DNA of 32,067 bases from positions 1 through 32,067 of the forward strand of contig JAICUV010000004.1 in NCBI GenBank assembly GCA_025935655.1, read 5' to 3'. This document shows positions 1 through 7,434 of this stretch, piece after piece. Under the pieces are notes generated by a model. The model had not been told where the DNA came from and did not search any database. It was given only the letters and a program-made list of their open reading frames with translations. The first letter of the stretch is position 1. Each line of letters starts with the position of its first letter. This DNA comes from Chloroflexota bacterium (GTDB taxonomy: Bacteria > Chloroflexota > Limnocylindria > Limnocylindrales > CSP1-4). The translations under genes and the position numbers were made by a program.

Positions 1-1
1 G

Positions 2-112
2 AAGACGGGGGCGTCCGTGGCGATGGAGGTGCTCCGCCGCCAGGCGCAGATTGGCGCCGGGATCGCGATCGCCGGCATCGTGCTCGTGGTGATCGCCTTC
101 GTCCTGCGCTGA
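2..112 (+). CDS. C-terminal fragment of a small membrane protein
   Basis: The frame is open from the window edge to a TGA. The last ~36 residues include a short basic/polar stretch (LRRQAQ) followed by a strongly hydrophobic helix of about 19 residues (IGAGIAIAGIVLVVIAFVL) that ends in a single Arg at the C terminus. This is a typical C-terminal transmembrane anchor. An in-frame ATG at 23 exists but gives only a 29-residue peptide, so a longer gene entering from upstream is more likely. The family cannot be identified from this fragment. Confidence 0.5.
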   Translation, partial: KTGASVAMEVLRRQAQIGAGIAIAGIVLVVIAFVLR

Positions 113-182
113 CGCGGGCCGAGCGCCGGGACCGGGACGTCCTCGAGCGTGTGGAACGCCGCGAGGAAGGCCCGCCTGTCGG

Positions 183-1109
183 TCACCCGCCGGCGCCTCG
201 CGCGCCCGCGCCCGGGCCAGCGTCCGCGTCCGCACGCGCGAGCGCGGCGCGCGCCCCGTCCCCATAGGCGTCGTCGGGGAGTGGCCGTCGCCACGCGGTC
301 GCGGCGGCGCCGGGTCCGGCACCGGCCTCGATCGCCCGCCGGACGTCCGGGGTCTCGCGCCAGGCCCCGAGGAACCCCGCGATGAACGCGTCACCGCAGC
401 CGACTGTCGTCCCGAGCACCCGGACCGCCTCGACCGGGACGAACGCGTCCTCGCCGCCCGGGCGGCCGTCGAGCGCCCAGACGCCGCGGGCACCGAACGT
501 CACGACGATCAGCCGGCCGAGCTCGTGGGCGATCCTCCGCATGCCGGCGACCTCGGGGTCGTCCGGGGCGCCCGGCCAGCCGACGAACCCGACGTGGACC
601 GCGCGCATCGTCGTGGCCAGCCGCCCGAGCGTGTAGTGGCGGAACCCCAGGAAGTCCGCGCTGACCTCGAGGGCGTCGAGCGCCCCGTCGGCCTGGAGCC
701 GCTCGAGTTCGCGGATGGCGCCCTCCACGAGCACGACGTGGAGCCGGCCGCCGGCGCGCACGCGCGCCTCCTCGGCGCGGGTGAGCGCGTAGTCGGCCCA
801 GACGCCCTCCACGAAGTTGTCCATGTGCGGCTGGCGGTCCGGCCGGATCTCGATGTCGATGGAGCAGGACGCCCCGGGCGCGACGAGCTCCGGGGTCGCG
901 GGGATCGCGTGGCGCGCGAGGAACGCGCGGAACACGTCCGGTCGGTCGTCGCCGACGCGCGAGAACAGCTCGAACGGGACGCCCGTCTGGCGCCACCACC
1001 AGGCCATGTTGAGGGCGCCGCCCCCCGGCAGGTCGAGGTCGCGGCCGAGGTACCGGTCGAGCGACAGCGGGCCGAGGAGCGTGAACGGGTCCGACGCCGC
1101 CTCAGGCAC
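183..1109 (-). CDS. PfkB/ribokinase-family carbohydrate or nucleoside kinase
   Basis: The 308-residue product has the ribokinase-fold layout. The N-terminal segment carries the glycine-rich substrate motif (PGGGALNMA, about residues 25-33). The C-terminal ATP/anion-hole motif reads GTTVGCGDAFIAGFLGAW, where the Asp of GCGD is the expected catalytic base. The family norm is DTTGAGDAF, so Gly replaces the first Asp and Cys the Ala. The enzyme should phosphorylate a hydroxymethyl group of a sugar or nucleoside using ATP; the substrate cannot be read from the sequence. I place the start at GTG 1109, 5 nt after the stop of the upstream gene, with GAGGGG about 11 nt before it. The tight spacing suggests co-transcription with the gene at 1115-1864. 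The last ~40 residues are Ala/Arg/Gly-rich and probably disordered. Confidence 0.8.
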   Translation of the reverse strand: MPEAASDPFTLLGPLSLDRYLGRDLDLPGGGALNMAWWWRQTGVPFELFSRVGDDRPDVFRAFLARHAIPATPELVAPGASCSIDIEIRPDRQPHMDNFVEGVWADYALTRAEEARVRAGGRLHVVLVEGAIRELERLQADGALDALEVSADFLGFRHYTLGRLATTMRAVHVGFVGWPGAPDDPEVAGMRRIAHELGRLIVVTFGARGVWALDGRPGGEDAFVPVEAVRVLGTTVGCGDAFIAGFLGAWRETPDVRRAIEAGAGPGAAATAWRRPLPDDAYGDGARAALARADADAGPGAGARGAGG

Positions 1110-1114
1110 CGGCG

Positions 1115-1864
1115 CTAGATCCCCTCGAGCGGCGCAGCCCGCCCCTCGCCCAGCGCCAGCCACCGGTCGTAGCGGACCTCGATGACCTTGCTCATCTGCC
1201 AGAACGCCTCCACGGAGAGGTGGCCGCAGCCCTCCACGTGGTACCACTCGTCCCGGTTGGGCAGGCTCGTGATCAGCGCGGGATCGTGGACGGGGACGAC
1301 GGCGGGGTTGAGCATGTACCCCGGTGACTGCGGGTCCCGGACCTGGAGCAGGTGGGCGCCGGCGAAGCCGCGCGCCCTCGGCAGCCGGTGGACGAGCCCC
1401 GTGCCCAGGTCCACGAGGTCGACGGTCTCGTGAGGCGTGTCCACGACCTCCGGCCAGCCGGCGTCGTCCACGAGCTCCGAGATGACCCGCCGGACGGAGA
1501 TGTCCTGGTAGTGGTTGAGCGACGTGTGCGGCTGCTCGTAGGCGCCGTCGAACACGTTGGAGACGTTGTCGTCGTAGACGTTGCCGCACGTCGCCACGAG
1601 GAACCGGACGAGCGCCGGCCGGCCGCGCAGGTAGTGGCGGTACGCCTCCTCGTACTCGAGGATCGCGACGGCAGCGGGGACCACCCGACCGCGGACCACG
1701 TGCCCGATGCGCCAGCCGTCCGCGCCGAAGCGCGCGTCGAACACGGTCCTTCGGCGCTCCTTCGTGTCGCCCTGGAACCCGGGCAGCCCGATGGGGATCC
1801 AGATGTCCGCCAGGTCCGCCGCCGCCGCGGGCTCCAGCGCGTGCCACCAGTTCGTCCGGTCCAT
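1115..1864 (-). CDS. Conserved-looking protein of unknown function, first gene of a kinase pair
   Basis: The 249-residue soluble protein has no signal peptide or membrane segment, and I do not recognise its family. Its composition is protein-like, with many aromatic, His and acidic residues. Notable segments are WIPIGLPGFQGDTKERRR near the start, CGNVYDDNVSNVFDGAY in the middle and DEWYHVEGCGHLSVEAFW near the end. The clustered His, Glu and Cys could form a metal or active site, but that is inference. The start is ATG 1864: a TACGCT hexamer (1872-1877, minus) lies exactly 7 nt upstream with no Shine-Dalgarno, which fits a leaderless mRNA. The stop is 5 nt from the PfkB kinase start, so the two proteins probably act on the same sugar or nucleoside. 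Confidence 0.75.
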   Translation of the reverse strand: MDRTNWWHALEPAAAADLADIWIPIGLPGFQGDTKERRRTVFDARFGADGWRIGHVVRGRVVPAAVAILEYEEAYRHYLRGRPALVRFLVATCGNVYDDNVSNVFDGAYEQPHTSLNHYQDISVRRVISELVDDAGWPEVVDTPHETVDLVDLGTGLVHRLPRARGFAGAHLLQVRDPQSPGYMLNPAVVPVHDPALITSLPNRDEWYHVEGCGHLSVEAFWQMSKVIEVRYDRWLALGEGRAAPLEGI

Positions 1865-1871
1865 GCCCGCA

Positions 1872-1877
1872 AGCGTA
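1872..1877 (-). promoter_or_regulatory. -10 hexamer TACGCT, leaderless start of the 1115-1864 gene
   Basis: TACGCT on the minus strand is followed by 7 nt and then ATG 1864, so the predicted transcription start falls on or next to the start codon. No convincing -35 is visible. Confidence 0.5.
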
Positions 1878-1890
1878 CGGCGCGCCGACC

Positions 1891-1896
1891 TAGACT
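1891..1896 (+). promoter_or_regulatory. -10 hexamer TAGACT for the PLP enzyme gene
   Basis: TAGACT lies 14 bp from the divergent minus-strand TACGCT, so the two units share a compact promoter region. Transcription should start near 1903. An in-frame GTG at 1905 lies 8 nt from the hexamer, and the SD-preceded ATG lies at 1944. Confidence 0.45.
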
Positions 1897-1943
1897 GGGG
1901 GCTCGTGCGACGACGACGGCGCACACGACAGCACGAGGGCGGC

Positions 1944-3101
1944 ATGCGGGAACGGACGGACGGACAGGGCTTCGCCACGCGGGCGATCCACGCGGGCGAG
2001 CGACCGGACCCGACGACGCATGCCCACAACACGCCGATCTACGCCACGGCGACGTTCGCGTTCGACACGGCCGCGGAGAAGGAGGCCGCGGTCGACGCGG
2101 CCCTCGAGTGGGACCCGACGTCGTACTTCTACAGCCGGACGGGCAACCCCACCAACCGGGCGCTCGAGGAGAAGATCGCCAGCCTCGAGGGGGCCGAGGA
2201 CGCGATCGTCGCCGCGTCGGGCATGGCCAGCGTGTCCGCCACGCTGTTCGCGCACCTCGAGCAGGGCGACCACATCGTCGTGGGCGACGAGCTGTTCGCG
2301 ATCACCGTGGTCCTGTGGCAGGAGGACCTGCCCCGGCGGGGCATCACCGTCACCGCCGTCGACATGACCGACCTCGCCGCCGTCGAGGCCGCGATCACGC
2401 CCAGGACCCGGCTCCTGTTCATGGAGACCTCGACGAACCCCCGGCTGCGGGTCGCGGACATCCCCGCGCTGGCCGCGATCGCGCACCGGCACGGCATCCT
2501 GCTGGTCGCGGACAACACGTTCCTGGGGCCGGCGCTGCTGCGCCCGATCGAGCACGGAGCGGACATCGTGCTCCACGCTGCCACCAAGTACCTCTCCGGG
2601 CACGGCGACGCGGTCAGCGGCGTCGTCTCGGGCAAGAAGCACCTCCTCGACCCGATCCGCAAGCAGACCGACACGTTCGGCCAGGCGGCGAGCCCGTTCA
2701 ACTCGTTCCTCGTCCTGCGCGGCGTCCGGACGCTGCCGCTCCGGTCCGCGAAGGGCTCGGAGAACGCGGCCGCCCTCGCGCGCTTCCTCGAGGCCGACGA
2801 GCGCGTCGACTGGGTCCGCTACCCGGGCCTGGCGTCGCACCCCGACCACGCGGTCGCGACGCGGCTGCTGGGGGATCGCTGTGGGGCGATGGTGACCTTC
2901 GCGCCCCGCGGCGGCGTCGAGGGCATGGCCGCGTTCACGGACCACCTCCGGCTGTGCGACATCGGCGTCAGCCTCGGTGACGTGTTCACGCTCGTCTACC
3001 CGCGGCCCAAGGACGGCGGGATCATCCGCGTGAGCGTGGGCTGCGAGGACGTCGGCGACCTGGTCGAGGACTTCGCGCTCGGGCTGTCCTTCGTCCGCTA
3101 G
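1944..3101 (+). CDS. Cys/Met-metabolism PLP-dependent enzyme (cystathionine gamma-synthase/lyase type)
   Basis: The 385-residue protein belongs to the trans-sulfuration family of fold-type I PLP enzymes. The family markers are clear: FATRAIHAG at the N terminus, the neighbouring-subunit phosphate loop YFYSRTGNPT, the GMAS cofactor-stacking region, ESTNP-like ETSTNPRLRV, the cofactor Asp in VADNTF, and the Schiff-base Lys (about K215) in AATKYLSGHGD. The C terminus (RVSVGCEDVGDLVEDF) is also typical. It could act as cystathionine gamma-synthase, gamma-lyase, methionine gamma-lyase or O-acylhomoserine sulfhydrylase; sequence reading does not separate these. I chose ATG 1944, preceded by GAGGG. 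An in-frame GTG at 1905 would add a 13-residue Arg-rich leader. The stop overlaps the stop of the convergent phosphorylase gene in a shared CTAG. Confidence 0.92.
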   Translation: MRERTDGQGFATRAIHAGERPDPTTHAHNTPIYATATFAFDTAAEKEAAVDAALEWDPTSYFYSRTGNPTNRALEEKIASLEGAEDAIVAASGMASVSATLFAHLEQGDHIVVGDELFAITVVLWQEDLPRRGITVTAVDMTDLAAVEAAITPRTRLLFMETSTNPRLRVADIPALAAIAHRHGILLVADNTFLGPALLRPIEHGADIVLHAATKYLSGHGDAVSGVVSGKKHLLDPIRKQTDTFGQAASPFNSFLVLRGVRTLPLRSAKGSENAAALARFLEADERVDWVRYPGLASHPDHAVATRLLGDRCGAMVTFAPRGGVEGMAAFTDHLRLCDIGVSLGDVFTLVYPRPKDGGIIRVSVGCEDVGDLVEDFALGLSFVR

Positions 3102-3877
3102 CCGGCGCGGCCCAGCGCCGCCGCCGCCGCCATCGCCGCCCCGATCGTCAGGTCGACGCGCCGCGTGACCTCCTCCTCGGGCGGGCGGAACCAGGTCTCG
3201 TCGCCGATCGTGGTGACCGACTGCTCGAAGGTCGGATCCACGATCACGTCCGAGACCGTGAGGATGGACCCGGCACGGACCGGGCGCCCCTTCGCGCGCT
3301 CGCGCATGGCGAGCAGGTACACGGCCGCCGTCTCCATCTCCGCGGAGAGGTAGCCGCGCCTGCCCCAGCGCGCCACGCCGTCCGGGTGCGGGTCGTAGAA
3401 CACGTCCGACGTGACCACCGGGCCGACGTGCGTCACGAGGCCCGCCGCGCGCGACGCGTCGACGAGCGCCTGGACCACCTCGAAGTCCGCCGTCGGGGCG
3501 GTCGGCTCCCCGAAGCCCAGCGTCGCGCCGATGCCCGACAGCGAGGCCGCGGACATCGCGACGATCGCATCCCCGATGCCCAGCCGCCCGAACCCGCCCG
3601 TCGTGCCCACCCGGATGAACGTCGTCACCCCGAGCATCAGCAGCTCCTCCATGACGATGGTCGTCGTGGGCGTGCCCATCATCGTCGTCTGGACGGACAC
3701 CGGGACCCCGTCGATCGTGCCGGTGTAGCCGAGCAGGCCGCGGTGCTCGGACACGAGCCGGGACGCATCCAGGCCACCGTCGAAGCGGGCGGCGATGCGG
3801 GTGGCGCGGGTCGGGTCGCCGGGGAGCAGGCACACGGGCGCGTAGTCGCCGGCCTGGCCGGTGAGGTGGATGGGCAT
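3098..3877 (-). CDS. Nucleoside phosphorylase (uridine/purine phosphorylase, PNP_UDP_1 family)
   Basis: The 259-residue protein matches hexameric nucleoside phosphorylases in length and motif order: HLTGQAGDYAP and LLPGDPTRA at the N terminus (phosphate-binding GDP), TTFIRVGTTGGF in the middle (phosphate/ribose loop) and AEMETAAVYLLA near the C terminus (the MET segment contacts ribose). It should cleave a nucleoside with phosphate into base and ribose-1-phosphate in the cytosol. Base preference is unresolved; overall it reads closer to uridine phosphorylase. ATG 3877 is chosen because GGAG sits 9 nt upstream; an upstream in-frame ATG at 3892 contains that SD. It lies near a nucleoside import operon, which supports a salvage role. 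Confidence 0.9.
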   Translation of the reverse strand: MPIHLTGQAGDYAPVCLLPGDPTRATRIAARFDGGLDASRLVSEHRGLLGYTGTIDGVPVSVQTTMMGTPTTTIVMEELLMLGVTTFIRVGTTGGFGRLGIGDAIVAMSAASLSGIGATLGFGEPTAPTADFEVVQALVDASRAAGLVTHVGPVVTSDVFYDPHPDGVARWGRRGYLSAEMETAAVYLLAMRERAKGRPVRAGSILTVSDVIVDPTFEQSVTTIGDETWFRPPEEEVTRRVDLTIGAAMAAAAALGRAG

Positions 3878-3940
3878 CGGGCTGGACTCCATGGGCCGCG
3901 GGCGCCCGCGGGCGGGGCGGGGGAGCGCGGGGTCGGCACC

Positions 3941-3946
3941 AGTATG
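3941..3946 (-). promoter_or_regulatory. Possible -10 (CATACT) for the phosphorylase gene
   Basis: CATACT on the minus strand lies in the otherwise extremely GC-rich 136-bp gap between the CoA-binding gene and the phosphorylase. It would give a leader of about 55-60 nt. Only this short AT-rich spot supports it. Confidence 0.3.
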
Positions 3947-4013
3947 TGGGGTCGCGCGCCCGCGCGGGGCGCGCGAGACGCCTGCGCCACCCGCCTGCGC
4001 CACCCGCCCGCCG

Positions 4014-4508
4014 CTATCTCCCCGCGACGAGGCGGCGATGCTCCACGATCGAGCAGCGGTCCATGACGACCGAGAGCCCGCCGTCGTGCGCGATCCGCGC
4101 CGCCTCCTCGTTGGCGATCCCCAGCTGGAGCCACAGGCAGCGCGCCCCGACGGCGACCGCCTCGCGCGCGTGCTCGGGTGTCTGGTCGGAGCGGCGGAAC
4201 ACGTCCACGATGTCGACCGGCCCGGTCGCCTCCACGGCGGCGGTCACGGAGGGATAGCAGCGCAGCCCGTCGATCTCCGATTCGCGCGGGTTCACGGGCA
4301 CGACGTCGTAGCCCGCGCGCACCAGCGCCTGCATCACGCCATGCGACGGCCGGCCCGGGTTGGAGGACGCGCCGACGACCGCGATCCGGGGCCCCGACCG
4401 CAGGAGCTCGGCGATCCCGGCGTCGTCCAGGAGCGGCAGGGGGAACCGGCCCTCCTGCACGGCGATGAGCGTCGCCAGCCAGTCCCGGTCGTCGCGTCCA
4501 GCTGTCAT
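4014..4508 (-). CDS. CoA-binding (YccU-like) protein
   Basis: The 164-residue protein has a Rossmann-type CoA-binding domain of the YccU/CoA_binding_2 kind. The nucleotide loop is IAVVGASSNPGRPSHGVM (about residues 36-53). It is followed by YDVVPVNPRESEIDGLRCYPSV and ends with the family signature MDRCSIVEHRRL. Proteins of this family bind CoA or a similar dinucleotide; their physiological role is generally undefined. The start ATG 4508 has GGAG about 11 nt upstream. The product is slightly longer than the typical ~140 residues because of a polar N-terminal extension. It is oriented away from the BMP operon. Confidence 0.85.
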   Translation of the reverse strand: MTAGRDDRDWLATLIAVQEGRFPLPLLDDAGIAELLRSGPRIAVVGASSNPGRPSHGVMQALVRAGYDVVPVNPRESEIDGLRCYPSVTAAVEATGPVDIVDVFRRSDQTPEHAREAVAVGARCLWLQLGIANEEAARIAHDGGLSVVMDRCSIVEHRRLVAGR

Positions 4509-4629
4509 CGGGGCATCGTCTCCAGCTGCGTGGCGCAGGATTGACGTCGGGTCGCGGCACGATCCGGTCATCGGCCCGGACACCCCCGATCCGCTCCACA
4601 ACGGCCCGGCGGACCATTGCGTTGTGCCG

Positions 4630-4635
4630 TACTCT
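4630..4635 (+). promoter_or_regulatory. -10 hexamer TACTCT for the nucleoside importer operon
   Basis: TACTCT lies in the 183-bp gap before the binding-protein gene. A transcription start near 4642 would leave a leader of about 50 nt ending in GGAGGAG. I see no recognisable riboswitch fold in the leader. Confidence 0.4.
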
Positions 4636-4691
4636 ACGGCGTGCCCGGCCCATAGCCGAGGGGTGCCCGGGACCTATTGGAGGAGTACGCG

Positions 4692-5846
4692 TTGCACGTC
4701 TCTAAGCGGCTGATCGCGCTCGGCGCGGTTTCGGCCATCTTCTTCGCCGCCTGTTCCGGCAGCGGCGCCACGACGGCCCCGACGACGGCGCCCGTCAGCG
4801 AGGCTCCCGCGAGCCAGTCCGCGGCCCCGGAGTCCATGGCTCCCGAGTCGTCCGCCCCCGCCGCCGACTACTCGAGCTACAAGGCCTGCGTCGCGTTCGA
4901 CACGGGCGGCCTCGGCGACAAGGGCTTCAACGACCTCGCCAAGAAGGGCCTGGACGACGCCAAGGCGCTCGGCTTCCAGACGGCCTACAGCGAGGCCCAG
5001 GGCGCCACGGACTACGCGGCGAACATCCAGCGCCTCATCGACGAGGGCTGCAACTCGATCATCACCGTCGGCTTCAACCAGGCGCAGGCCACGGTCGAGG
5101 CGACGAAGGCCAACACGGACATCGCGTTCGGCCAGGTCGACGCGGTCTGGGACGAGGCCACCAACGGCGCCACGCCGGCGAACTTCACCGGCCTTGACTT
5201 CCAGATCGACGAGGCCGCCACGCTGGCGGGCTACGTCGCCGCGGGCGTCAGCAAGAGCGGCGTCATCGGCACCTACGGCGGCCAGCAGTTCCCGGGCGTC
5301 ACGCGCTTCATGGACGGCTACTACGCCGGCATCGCGCTGTACAACAAGGCCCACGGCACGACCGCGAAGCTCCTCGGCTGGGACGCCGCGAAGCAGACCG
5401 GCACGTTCGTCGGCGGCGACAACCCCTGGGGTGACCCCGCCAAGGGCGAGCAGCTGGCCAAGACCTTCATCGACCAGGGCGCCGACATCGTCGCTCCGGT
5501 CGCGGGCGGCACCGGCAACGGCTCGATCAAGGCGATGCTCGCCGCCAACGGCTATGCCATCGGCGTCGACACCGACCAGTCGCTCAGCCTCCCGGAGTAC
5601 GCGAAGGCCCTCCTGACCTCCGCGCAGAAGGTCATCGACGTCGCGGTCCTCGACACGTTCAAGAAGAACGCGGGCGGCGACCTCGGCGGCGAGAACTACG
5701 TCGGCACGCTGGCCAACGGCGGCGTCGGCATCGCGCCCTTCCACGATCTTGACTCGGTCGTCCCGGCCAACGTCAAGACCGAGGTCGACCAGCTGAAGGC
5801 GGACATCGCCTCCGGCACGGTCAAGATCGCCGACTACCTCAAGTAG
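4692..5846 (+). CDS. BMP-family nucleoside-binding lipoprotein of an ABC importer
   Basis: The 384-residue lipoprotein is the extracytoplasmic binding subunit of a BmpA/PnrA/YufN-type ABC transporter. A lipoprotein signal peptide (KRLIALGAVSAIFFAAC, lipid Cys about residue 21) is followed by a ~35-residue Thr/Pro/Ser/Ala linker. The two-lobe periplasmic-binding fold follows, with the family hallmarks DTGGLGDKGFND, GCNSIITVGF, GVDTDQ and LLTSAQKVIDVAV. Known members bind purine nucleosides. The start is TTG 4692 because a strong GGAGGAG (4679-4685) lies 6 nt upstream. It heads the operon with the ATPase and both permeases and is separated from them by a strong hairpin. Confidence 0.93.
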   Translation: MHVSKRLIALGAVSAIFFAACSGSGATTAPTTAPVSEAPASQSAAPESMAPESSAPAADYSSYKACVAFDTGGLGDKGFNDLAKKGLDDAKALGFQTAYSEAQGATDYAANIQRLIDEGCNSIITVGFNQAQATVEATKANTDIAFGQVDAVWDEATNGATPANFTGLDFQIDEAATLAGYVAAGVSKSGVIGTYGGQQFPGVTRFMDGYYAGIALYNKAHGTTAKLLGWDAAKQTGTFVGGDNPWGDPAKGEQLAKTFIDQGADIVAPVAGGTGNGSIKAMLAANGYAIGVDTDQSLSLPEYAKALLTSAQKVIDVAVLDTFKKNAGGDLGGENYVGTLANGGVGIAPFHDLDSVVPANVKTEVDQLKADIASGTVKIADYLK

Positions 5847-5870
5847 CCGATCATCCGGTCCTGAACCTGT

Positions 5871-5902
5871 CCGCCCGTCCCCGGTCCTCCGGGGACGGGC
5901 GG
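5871..5902 (+). terminator. Perfect 14-bp hairpin between binding-protein and ATPase genes
   Basis: CCGCCCGTCCCCGG (5871-5884), loop TCCT, CCGGGGACGGGCGG (5889-5902): 14 uninterrupted base pairs. No T-run follows, so it is probably not a full intrinsic terminator. It is better explained as a 3' stabiliser or partial attenuator that keeps binding-protein mRNA in excess over the transporter mRNA. Confidence 0.7.
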
Positions 5903-5928
5903 CATGTATCCAGAGGGAACCCGGTCCC

Positions 5929-7434
5929 ATGCGCCTCGAGCTCAAGGGCATCACGAAGCAGTTTCCCGGCGTCCTCGCCAACGACGCGATCTCGATCGCC
6001 GTCGATCGTGGCGAGGTCCTCGGCCTGCTGGGCGAGAACGGGGCCGGGAAGAGCACCCTGATGAACATCCTGTCGGGCCTGTACCGACCGGATGCCGGTG
6101 AGATTCTCATCGACGGATCGTCGCGGACCTTCACGGATCCGCGCCAGGCGATCGAGGCCGGGATCGGCATGGTGCACCAGCACTTCCAGCTCGTTCCCGT
6201 CTTCGACGTCGTGGAGGCTGTCGCGCTGGGGGCGGAAAGCGTGTCGGGATTCCTCGGCACCTTCGACCGCAAGACCGCCCGCCAACGCGTCGTCGAGCTC
6301 TCTGAGCGCTACAACCTCAACGTCAACCCAGACGCGAAGATCGAGGACCTCCCCGTGGGCGTGCGCCAGCGGGTCGAGATCCTCAAGGCGCTCTACCGCA
6401 AGAGCGACATCCTCGTGCTCGACGAGCCGTCGGCCGTCCTCACGCCGTTCGAGACGGAGGAGCTGTTCGGCATCATCCGGGGCCTCGCCGAGGCCGGCAC
6501 GACCGTCATCTTCATCACCCACAAGCTCAACGAGGTGCTCGAGGTCGCGGACCGGATCACGGTCCTCCGGCGCGGGCGCGTGGCGGGCACCGTGGACCCG
6601 AAGTCGGCGACCCGGGAGCAGCTCGCGAACCTCATGGTGGGACGCGACGTGGAGCTGAAGGTGCCCAAGGGCCCGGCCCACCCCGGCGACGTCGTCCTCC
6701 AGCTGCGCAACCTCCACGTGCGCGACGACCGCGGCCACATGGCGGTCCAGGACGTGAACCTCGAGATCCGGGCCGGCGAGATCGTCGCGCTGGCGGGCGT
6801 CCAGGGCAACGGCCAGACCGAGCTCGTCGAGGCGATCGTGGGCCTGCGGGCCGTGGACTCGGGCGAGATCAACCTCGACGCGCACAGCATCAAGCACGTC
6901 AGCCCCCGCCACATCTCGAACGAGGGCGTGGCGCACATCCCCGAGGATCGCAACCGCGACGGGCTGATCGCCTACATGACGGTCGCGGAGAACTTCATCC
7001 TCGACTCCTACCACCGTCCCCCCTACAGCAAGGGCATCCGGCTCGACCACAAGGCGATCAACGCCGCGGCCGAGCAGGCGGTGAAGGACTACGACGTCCG
7101 CACGCCGGGCATCGACACCTACGCGGGCTCCCTGTCCGGCGGCAACCAGCAGAAGGTGGTCGTGGCGCGCGAGTTCAGCCGGCCGCTGAAGCTGGTCATC
7201 GCCGCGCAGCCCACCCGCGGGCTGGACGTCGGCTCGATCGAGTACATCCACAAGCGGATCGTGGAGCAGCGCGACCAGGGGGCCGCGATCCTCATCGTGA
7301 GCACGGAGCTCGAGGAGGTCCTGGCCGTCGGCGATCGCGTCGCGGTCATGCAGGGAGGCCAGCTCGTGGGGATCGTCGAGGGCGAGACCGCCACGTACGA
7401 GAACGTCGGGATGCTGATGGGCGGCGTCCATTGA
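5929..7434 (+). CDS. Double ABC ATPase of the nucleoside importer (YufO/RbsA-like)
   Basis: The 501-residue cytoplasmic protein carries two fused nucleotide-binding domains. Domain 1 (about 1-240) has Walker A GENGAGKST, the Q-loop in GMVHQHFQLVP, a degenerate signature (LPVGVRQRVE) and Walker B ILVLDEPSAVLTP followed by the His switch in FITHKL. Domain 2 (about 250-500) has a degenerate Walker A (GVQGNGQTE), an intact signature LSGGNQQKVV and LVIAAQPTRGLD as Walker B. This asymmetric pattern is normal for the sugar/nucleoside CUT2-like class, where one ATP site is canonical. ATG 5929 follows GAGGG. The stop overlaps the permease start in TTGA, so translation is probably coupled. Confidence 0.94.
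   Translation: MRLELKGITKQFPGVLANDAISIAVDRGEVLGLLGENGAGKSTLMNILSGLYRPDAGEILIDGSSRTFTDPRQAIEAGIGMVHQHFQLVPVFDVVEAVALGAESVSGFLGTFDRKTARQRVVELSERYNLNVNPDAKIEDLPVGVRQRVEILKALYRKSDILVLDEPSAVLTPFETEELFGIIRGLAEAGTTVIFITHKLNEVLEVADRITVLRRGRVAGTVDPKSATREQLANLMVGRDVELKVPKGPAHPGDVVLQLRNLHVRDDRGHMAVQDVNLEIRAGEIVALAGVQGNGQTELVEAIVGLRAVDSGEINLDAHSIKHVSPRHISNEGVAHIPEDRNRDGLIAYMTVAENFILDSYHRPPYSKGIRLDHKAINAAAEQAVKDYDVRTPGIDTYAGSLSGGNQQKVVVAREFSRPLKLVIAAQPTRGLDVGSIEYIHKRIVEQRDQGAAILIVSTELEEVLAVGDRVAVMQGGQLVGIVEGETATYENVGMLMGGVH

Noticed and set aside
4636..4691. Purine or other riboswitch in the leader of the nucleoside importer operon
   Set aside because: The leader is only about 50 nt and shows no three-way junction or conserved loop sequences.
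5871..5902. Classical rho-independent terminators at 5871, 11708, 19591, 20268 and 25400
   Set aside because: Stems are strong but none is followed by a T-run, so I treat them as terminator-like or stabilising hairpins rather than proven intrinsic terminators.
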